Of a stretch of DNA of 64,000 nucleotides, positions 59,365 to 64,000 are shown in pieces. The number at the start of each line of letters is the position of its first letter. Positions within the stretch are counted from its first letter, which is position 1. The stretch comes from Cranoglanis bouderius (Eukaryota > Chordata > Actinopteri > Siluriformes > Cranoglanididae), in the NCBI GenBank assembly GCA_023630585.1, contig CM042551.1, positions 20,418,501-20,482,500 on the forward strand, read 5' to 3'. The position numbers and the translations under genes are program-made. The notes beneath the pieces are model-generated. The model had not been told where the DNA came from. It did not search any database and was given only the letters and a program-made list of their open reading frames with translations.

Positions 59365-59425
59365 GAAGGTTCAGTTTATTTATTTGTATAGCGCTTTTAA
59401 CAATGGACATCGTCCCAAAGCTGAA
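59365..59425. repeat. Retroposon tail fragment
   Basis: TTTATTTATTTGTATAGCGC then TTTTAACAATGGACATCGTC, the same family as 40215-40385. Confidence 0.75.
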
Positions 59426-59447
59426 GATCAGAAGTAAAGCCGTGTGT

Positions 59448-59479
<32 letters not shown>

Positions 59480-59885
59480 TTGTGTGTTGCCATGTTGTTA
59501 GTTTGTCGCAGTGTTGTACAGTAACGCGAGCTGACACTTTTATCACTGCTTACTGTTTCACCACAATGAACAGACTGGATTTATTACAGCAAGCAGCTTT
59601 ACTTCTGTACAGGAGATCACTATAAATAAACTTAATATTAGCACTAGAGGTGGCGCGATACCACTATTTCTTTTCCAAGCGGATAATGATACCTTCAGTA
59701 TCAGACCATATCCATACCCATCCGGTATTTTTCTCTCAAAACTATTAAGCTTCAAAATGATTTCAACAAAAAAACACACACACAAAAAAAAAACTGAAAT
59801 ACCGGAAAAATACACACAGGTAAAAACACAACTTACACAAAACTGCAGCTTTCACACAAAAATCACTTACACTGCAAATAATACA

Positions 59886-59937
<52 letters not shown>
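59886..59937. repeat. (TTA)n microsatellite
   Basis: About 17 ATT trinucleotides. They produce the Tyr-repeat open frame. Confidence 0.96.
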
Positions 59938-60114
59938 TAGTTATTATGATGTTTTATTTTGTTATGTAAAGTATAAAAACAAAACAATCCTAAAAACAAA
60001 AAAACCCATTTTATATGTAAACATTTCCAATTCCTAAAAAAATCTTTTCTAAATCCAATTCCATTGTTTTGTTTTTTTTTACAGGACCGGATCAAATTCT
60101 TTCATCAAAGTTTT

Positions 60115-60262
60115 TCTCCCATCCATCCATCCAAATCGGTGGGCACATGTGGTTAGCACATTTACCTCACACCTCCAGGGTTGGGGGCTCAATTCCCACA
60201 TGTGTGGAGTTTGCATGTTTTCCTCTAGGTACTCCAGTTTCCTCCCCCAGCCCAAAGACATA
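60115..60262 (+). repeat. SINE-like interspersed repeat
   Basis: Contains GTGGTTAGCACATTTACCTC, CACACCTCCAGGGTTGGGGG, a GGCTCAATTCCCAC box and GTTTCCTCCCCCAGCCCAAA. This is a common fish retroposon with tRNA-like internal-promoter-type boxes. It is cut at AAAGACATA by the Tc1 end that starts at 60263. Confidence 0.75.
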
Positions 60263-60532
60263 CACTGCCCTCCACTAATATTGGCACCCTTGGTAAATAT
60301 GAGCAAAGAAGGCTGTGAAAAAGTCTCTTTATTGTTTAACTTTGTGATCTTTTGTTCAAAAAATTCACAAACATTTGATTGAAAAAGCTCATTTTCTTTG
60401 TGTTTTTTTCCTCCCAAGTATATCAACTTCATTAATAGGAACTGTGTCGAAGATGAGCAAATGTTTGCTTCTTCAAATATGGCAAAAAAGCCAACAACTT
60501 CCATGGGGTGTACTTATTTTTTCACATAACTT
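60263..60532. mobile_element. Chimeric Tc1 fragment: left end of family B joined to right end of family A
   Basis: Starts after TA (60261-60262) with CACTGCCCTCCACTAATATT, the left end of the 10477/61068 family. From about 60410 it becomes the right end of the element A family (TATCAACTTCATTAATAGGA, AATGTTTGCTTCTTCAAATA, TACTTATTTTTTCACATAAC) and ends before a TA at 60533-60534. No transposase is present. Confidence 0.8.
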
Positions 60533-61067
60533 TATGAGCTAATCCCCTTTTCCCTTTTGATTGAGAGATGGCTGTTAGGCAGAAATGTCATTATGGTTTA
60601 ATTGCACCTAATACTAATCACCCCATTAACCCCTAATAAGACTCCATTTCACCATTTACAACCAGATTTTAACCCAAGATGTATGCTGACCTTCACTGAT
60701 AGCCAGCACTGAAATAATTGGCTGAATATAATTAATATTCACTTGGTATGTAGTAGTGGTAACCACCAAAATAAGAAGGCAATAATTGAAACAATTATAT
60801 TCTTAAAACATCATTTGTTAGAAGCATTGCTGAAGAATGTCCTCTCATTCATTAATAACATGAATATCTGTTCAGTTTAATCAGTATTGCTTGTGAATAG
60901 TGTATGTATTGCATATTTTTGTATGACTGACACATACAGTAAGAAAGAAAAAGTGAATGTGTTATGGTTTGTGTATGTAAGTGTATACTGTGTATACTTT
61001 GTATGTGAATGTGTACTGTGTGCTTGTCTGTGTCTGTTGTCCAAATGTGAAATGCATATATAGTATC
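60533..61067. other. Flanking sequence, no gene
   Basis: AT-rich, with TGTATACTGTG-like repeats near 60970-61020. No feature recognised. Confidence 0.6.
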
Positions 61068-61904
61068 CAGTGCCCTCCATTAATATTGGCACCCTTGGTA
61101 AATATGCACAAAGAAGGCTGTGAAAAATTGTCTTTATTTTTTAACCTTTTGATCTTTTGTTTAAAAAAATTCACAAAAATACTCAAAAAATTGCAAACAC
61201 AACACAGGTTTATCAAAAAAATATCTTTTTGTTAAATATAGGTGTGCAACAGTTATTGGCACCCTTATGAATTCATATGAGAAAAATATATTTGAAGTAT
61301 ATTTCCACTGATTTTTTACATTTTTTTAGTACACCTGGGTGACTAGGAACAGGAAATTGTTCAACCATGACTTCCTGTTTCACAAGGGTATAAATATGAG
61401 GTAACACATAGGCCAAATTCCCTTAGTCATTCATAACAATGGGTAAGAACAAGGAATATAGCTGTGATGTGCGGCAAAAGGTTGTTGAGCTTCACAAAAT
61501 GGGAAGTGGCTATAAGAAAATAGCACAAGCATTGAAAATGCCATATGAATTTGAATTTGAATGCAGATATTAAATGAAAACCTGACTGCCTCTGCCAGAA
61601 AGCTTAAAATGGGCCATGGTTGGATGGCCAGCCATGATCACACAGCAGCACAATGATCGAAAACATACATCAAAATCAACATAAAAATGGTTTACTGACC
61701 ACAAAATCAAGGTCCTGTCATGGCCATCCCAGTCCCCTGATATGAAACCCATAGAAAACCTGTGGGGTGAATTGAAGAGGAGAGTCCGCCAGCGTGGACC
61801 TCAAAATTTGAAGGATCTGGAGAGATTCTGTATGGAGGAATGGTCTCAGATCCCTTGTCATGTATTCTGCAACCTCATCAGGCATTATAGGAGAAGTCTC
61901 ACAT
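61068..61904 (+). mobile_element. Tc1 element J (same family as B), internally deleted
   Basis: Starts CAGTGCCCTCCATTAATATT and closely matches element B through the untranslated region. It lacks the (AT)n expansion. Its 3' end is replaced by the LTR remnant at 61905. Confidence 0.87.
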
Positions 61905-61907
61905 AAA
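61439..61907 (+). pseudogene. Internally deleted transposase of element J
   Basis: The ATG at 61439 begins MGKNKEYSCDVRQKVVELHK. After LKMP the sequence jumps across most of the protein (GAATTTGAATTTGAATG marks the junction) to QILNENLTASARKLKMGHGW. The C-terminal part carries WPSQSPDMKPIENLWGELKR and the family's end (CHVFCNLIRHYRRSLT). The first catalytic Asp region is gone and the second is disrupted. Confidence 0.85.
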
Positions 61908-61995
61908 AAGAATATTGAGGTGGATGCAAGTGCAGTATAAGCTTTTATTAAAGAGAGAGGCAGATAAATCCAAATTGTAGAGCTAAATCAAAAAC
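61905..61995 (-). repeat. Partial 3' LTR of the Gypsy-like remnant
   Basis: Direct repeat of 62432-62520: both read CAAGTGCAGTATAAGCTTTT and AGAGAGAGGCAGA(T/C)AAATCC on the plus strand. Only the promoter-distal part of the LTR remains. Confidence 0.7.
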
Positions 61996-62403
61996 AGTAA
62001 ACAGGCAGATGGTAAATGTCAGGACAGCTTTATCCGACAGGCGGGCCCCCCCAAAAAAATCATCTAAGATGGCTATTACTCCAGCACTCCCAAATGCCAT
62101 TAAAAATAGTTCCACAAACTGAGTTACATTGTCACTTCCCATGGATCCCGTTGCCACTAGCAACTCCGCCCACTGGTGGGCCGGACCAAAGAGCCGAGAC
62201 ATCACGAACCCAAGCCACTGTTTCTCGTCGGGCTTAGGGTCCATCTGGCTGGCAAAATACAACTGGCAACTTGTTAAAAAATACTCAGGATATCCAAAGA
62301 AGCCGTCAAAATGTCTGTCCACTGGGGAAACCGGATGGAATCGATGTCGGGCACTGTGGTCATGGTTGCCCCAGCATGACGTCTCCTTTCCTGCTGCATC
62401 CAT
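61948..62403 (-). CDS. gag-like open reading frame in the LTR remnant
   Basis: The frame begins at an ATG (62403, MDAAGKETSCWGNHDHSA) just inside the 5' LTR and is open for 151 residues. Motifs YPEYFLTSCQLYFASQ, KQWLGFVMSRLFGPAHQWAE and TQFVELFLMAFG fit a retroelement Gag capsid N-terminal domain of the Gypsy type: the 'x-F-L-x-x-C-x-x-Y/F-F' block followed by 'F-V-x-x-L-x-G-x-A-x-x-W-A'. The last 20 or so residues read into the 3' LTR, so the real gag is truncated. It is a fragment of a longer polyprotein gene and is probably not functional. Confidence 0.65.
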   Translation of the reverse strand: MDAAGKETSCWGNHDHSARHRFHPVSPVDRHFDGFFGYPEYFLTSCQLYFASQMDPKPDEKQWLGFVMSRLFGPAHQWAELLVATGSMGSDNVTQFVELFLMAFGSAGVIAILDDFFGGARLSDKAVLTFTICLFTVFDLALQFGFICLSL

Positions 62404-62427
62404 GGTGTAGGCGAAGTATTCTGTCAT

Positions 62428-62806
62428 GTAAAGAGGATGTTGAGACAGATGCAAGTGCAGTATAAGCTTTTATTAAAGAGAGAGGCAGACAAATCCAAAT
62501 TGTAGAGCTAAGTCAGCAAACTGCAAACGGGCATGAACAGGGCTAGGCAAGAATCAAAAACACTAGGATGAAAATGGGATCAAAAACCATGAAATGGGAA
62601 ACAATAAACAAGAGACTTGGTAACGCACTGGTGGTTAAACACAGAAATACGATACTTCACATCTGAACACGGAAACACAAGGGATTTAAATACACAAAGT
62701 AACCAACGGGGATAGCACAGAACAGCTGGGACATTAGGAAACAACCAATCACAATACAGGGGCGTTGACAGGACAGAAATCAAAACAAAACACAATATGT
62801 GCACAC
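62428..62806 (-). repeat. 5' LTR of the Gypsy-like remnant
   Basis: Read on the minus strand it starts TGTGCACATATTGTGTTTTG and contains a TGTATTTAAATCCC TATA-like stretch and an AATAAA signal. It ends near CAACATCCTCTTTACA, directly before the gag leader. The limits are estimated from the internal repeat copy and the TG...CA rule. Confidence 0.6.
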
Positions 62807-62854
62807 AATACAGTTTTTATTTATTTATTTATTTATTTTATTGAAGCAAAAAAA

Positions 62855-63455
62855 AGTTATCCAACACCTATCACCCATATGAAAAACTAATTGCCCCCTT
62901 AAACTTAAAATCTGTTTGTTCCACCTTTAGCAGCAATAATTGCAACCAAACGCTTCCTATAACTGGGGATCAGTCTTTCACCTATGCTTTGGATCATGGT
63001 CTTGTTGCATAATCCAGTTGCGCTTGAGTTTCAACTTATGGACTGAAGACCGGACATTCTCCTTTAGGATTTTCTGGTAGAGAGCAGAATTCATTTGCCC
63101 TCAATTATTGCAAGTTGCCCAGGCCCTGAAGCAGCAAAGCATCCCCACACCATCACACTTCCACCACCATGCTTGACTGTAGGTATGATGTTTTCTTTGT
63201 AGAATTCTGTGTTTGGTTTATGCCAGATGTAACAGGACTCGTCTTCCAAACAGTTCCACGTTCGTCTCATCAATCCACAGAACATTCTCCCAAAATGTTT
63301 GAGGATCATCAAGGTGTGTTTTGGCAAAATTCAGACGAGCCTTAATGTTCTTCTGGGTTAGCATTGGTTTTCATCTCGCCACACTTCCATGGATGCCATT
63401 TTTGCCAGTGTCTTTCGGATAGTCTACATGGGGATGAGTAAGTGACAGCACTTAC
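62855..63455 (-). mobile_element. Tc1-like transposase fragment
   Basis: Minus-strand frames hold MPKHTLMILKHFGRMFCGLM, then ENIIPTVKHGGGSVMVWG and CFAASGPGQLAIIEGK, the central block of a DD34E transposase. A different frame around 63010 holds the QQDHDPKH-like second Asp region. The neighbouring sequence CTAATTGCCCCCTTAAACTT belongs to a common fish repeat of the same type. No termini are found. Confidence 0.75.
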
Positions 63456-63461
63456 AGCTTA

Positions 63462-63716
63462 TAAACTCTAGAGACTGTTGTGTGTGAAAATCCCAGGAGA
63501 TCAGCAGTTTCTGAAATACTCAAACAAGCCCTTCTTGTACTAAGATCCATCCAAAGTCACAGAGATCACACTTTTCCCCATTCTGATGTAAACTGAAGTT
63601 CTTGACCTGTATCTGCATGTCTTTATGCATTGTGCTGCTGCCATGTGATTGGCTGGTTGGATAACTGCATAAATGAACAGGTCTACAGGTGTTCCTATGA
63701 AAATGGACAGTGAGTG
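63462..63716. mobile_element. MITE-like end fragment (GGACAGTGAGTG-TA)
   Basis: Contains GATCAGCAGTTTCTGAAATA, TGCTGCCATGTGATTGGCTG and the terminus AAAATGGACAGTGAGTG before TA (63717-63718). This is a common fish non-autonomous repeat; the opposite terminus is not visible. Confidence 0.65.
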
Positions 63717-63718
63717 TA

Positions 63719-64000
63719 CAGGAACTGCAGCCACTGGCATCATAGATGAAGACAGGCCACCAGGAATTTTTCACGAATCTCCCAGCACCTATTCTGGGTA
63801 TGTAGTATACTGTATAAAGTAGATTTATTTTGTATTATATTATATTGTATTATTATCATTATTATTAGGCCATGCTGTAATCTACATTTCCATGAAATTA
63901 TAGTACTGAAGCTCAGTTCTGTTTAACGTTCACTTGAACCGGAGGTGAGGGGATTACGTTCCCCACTTTAACCCCTGATTATAATACTGTAGTGTTGAGT
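63719..64000. other. Right edge, no feature recognised
   Basis: Short (ATT)n near 63833-63868. Nothing else was identified. Confidence 0.5.

Larger units (their letters stand above)
61905..62806 (-). mobile_element. Short Ty3/Gypsy-like LTR retrotransposon remnant
   Basis: On the minus strand, a 5' LTR of about 380 bp (about 62806-62428) contains a promoter-like region and TTTAATAAAAGCTTATACTG, a polyadenylation signal. It is followed by about 430 bp with a gag-like frame, then a second partial copy of the LTR (61995-61905) with the same AATAAAAGCTTATACTGCAC. Protease, reverse transcriptase and integrase are absent. It abuts Tc1 element J. Confidence 0.72.

Overview
This is vertebrate nuclear DNA, almost certainly from a teleost fish. 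The evidence is an intron-rich gene with canonical GT/AG junctions, dense CA/GA/AT microsatellites, and many copies of fish-type Tc1/mariner transposons. A catfish-like or other otophysan genome would fit the Tc1 load and the '...TTTTATTTGTATAGCGCTTTTAACAAT' repeats, but the species cannot be fixed from the sequence alone.

One host gene is recognisable: pde4a (cAMP-specific 3',5'-cyclic phosphodiesterase 4A), on the minus strand. Eight consecutive coding exons of the long isoform run from 57928 down to 53. They encode about residues 1-336: a PDE4A4/5-type N-terminus, UCR1, linker LR1, UCR2 and linker LR2. Every junction keeps the reading frame. The catalytic-domain exons lie beyond the left edge. 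A ninth, alternative first exon at 5986-6042 encodes the PDE4A1-type membrane-targeting N-terminus. It sits in the intron between the two UCR2 exons and splices in phase onto FKRMLNREL, as in mammalian PDE4A1. Its frame stays open upstream to an ATG at 6228, so an N-terminally extended form is possible.

Layout: 1-15152 holds the compact UCR exons and the super-short promoter exon, with Tc1 insertions in the introns. 15153-57635 is a single 42.5 kb intron filled with transposons, MITEs, SINE/LINE pieces and two minisatellites. 57636-57928 is the long-form first coding exon, with a CpG-bearing upstream region to about 58900. 58900-64000 is repeat-rich flank with Tc1 fragments and a small Ty3/Gypsy-like LTR remnant carrying a gag-like frame.

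The mobile DNA is the most structured non-coding content. At 43773-49618, Tc1 elements of three families lie end to end between (AT)n tracts, and the last contains a fourth family inserted inside it. A second nest lies at 10477-12839. All transposase genes seen are broken, and several have also lost catalytic Asp or Glu residues. I found no evidence of a novel multi-gene system, CRISPR array or RNA gene.
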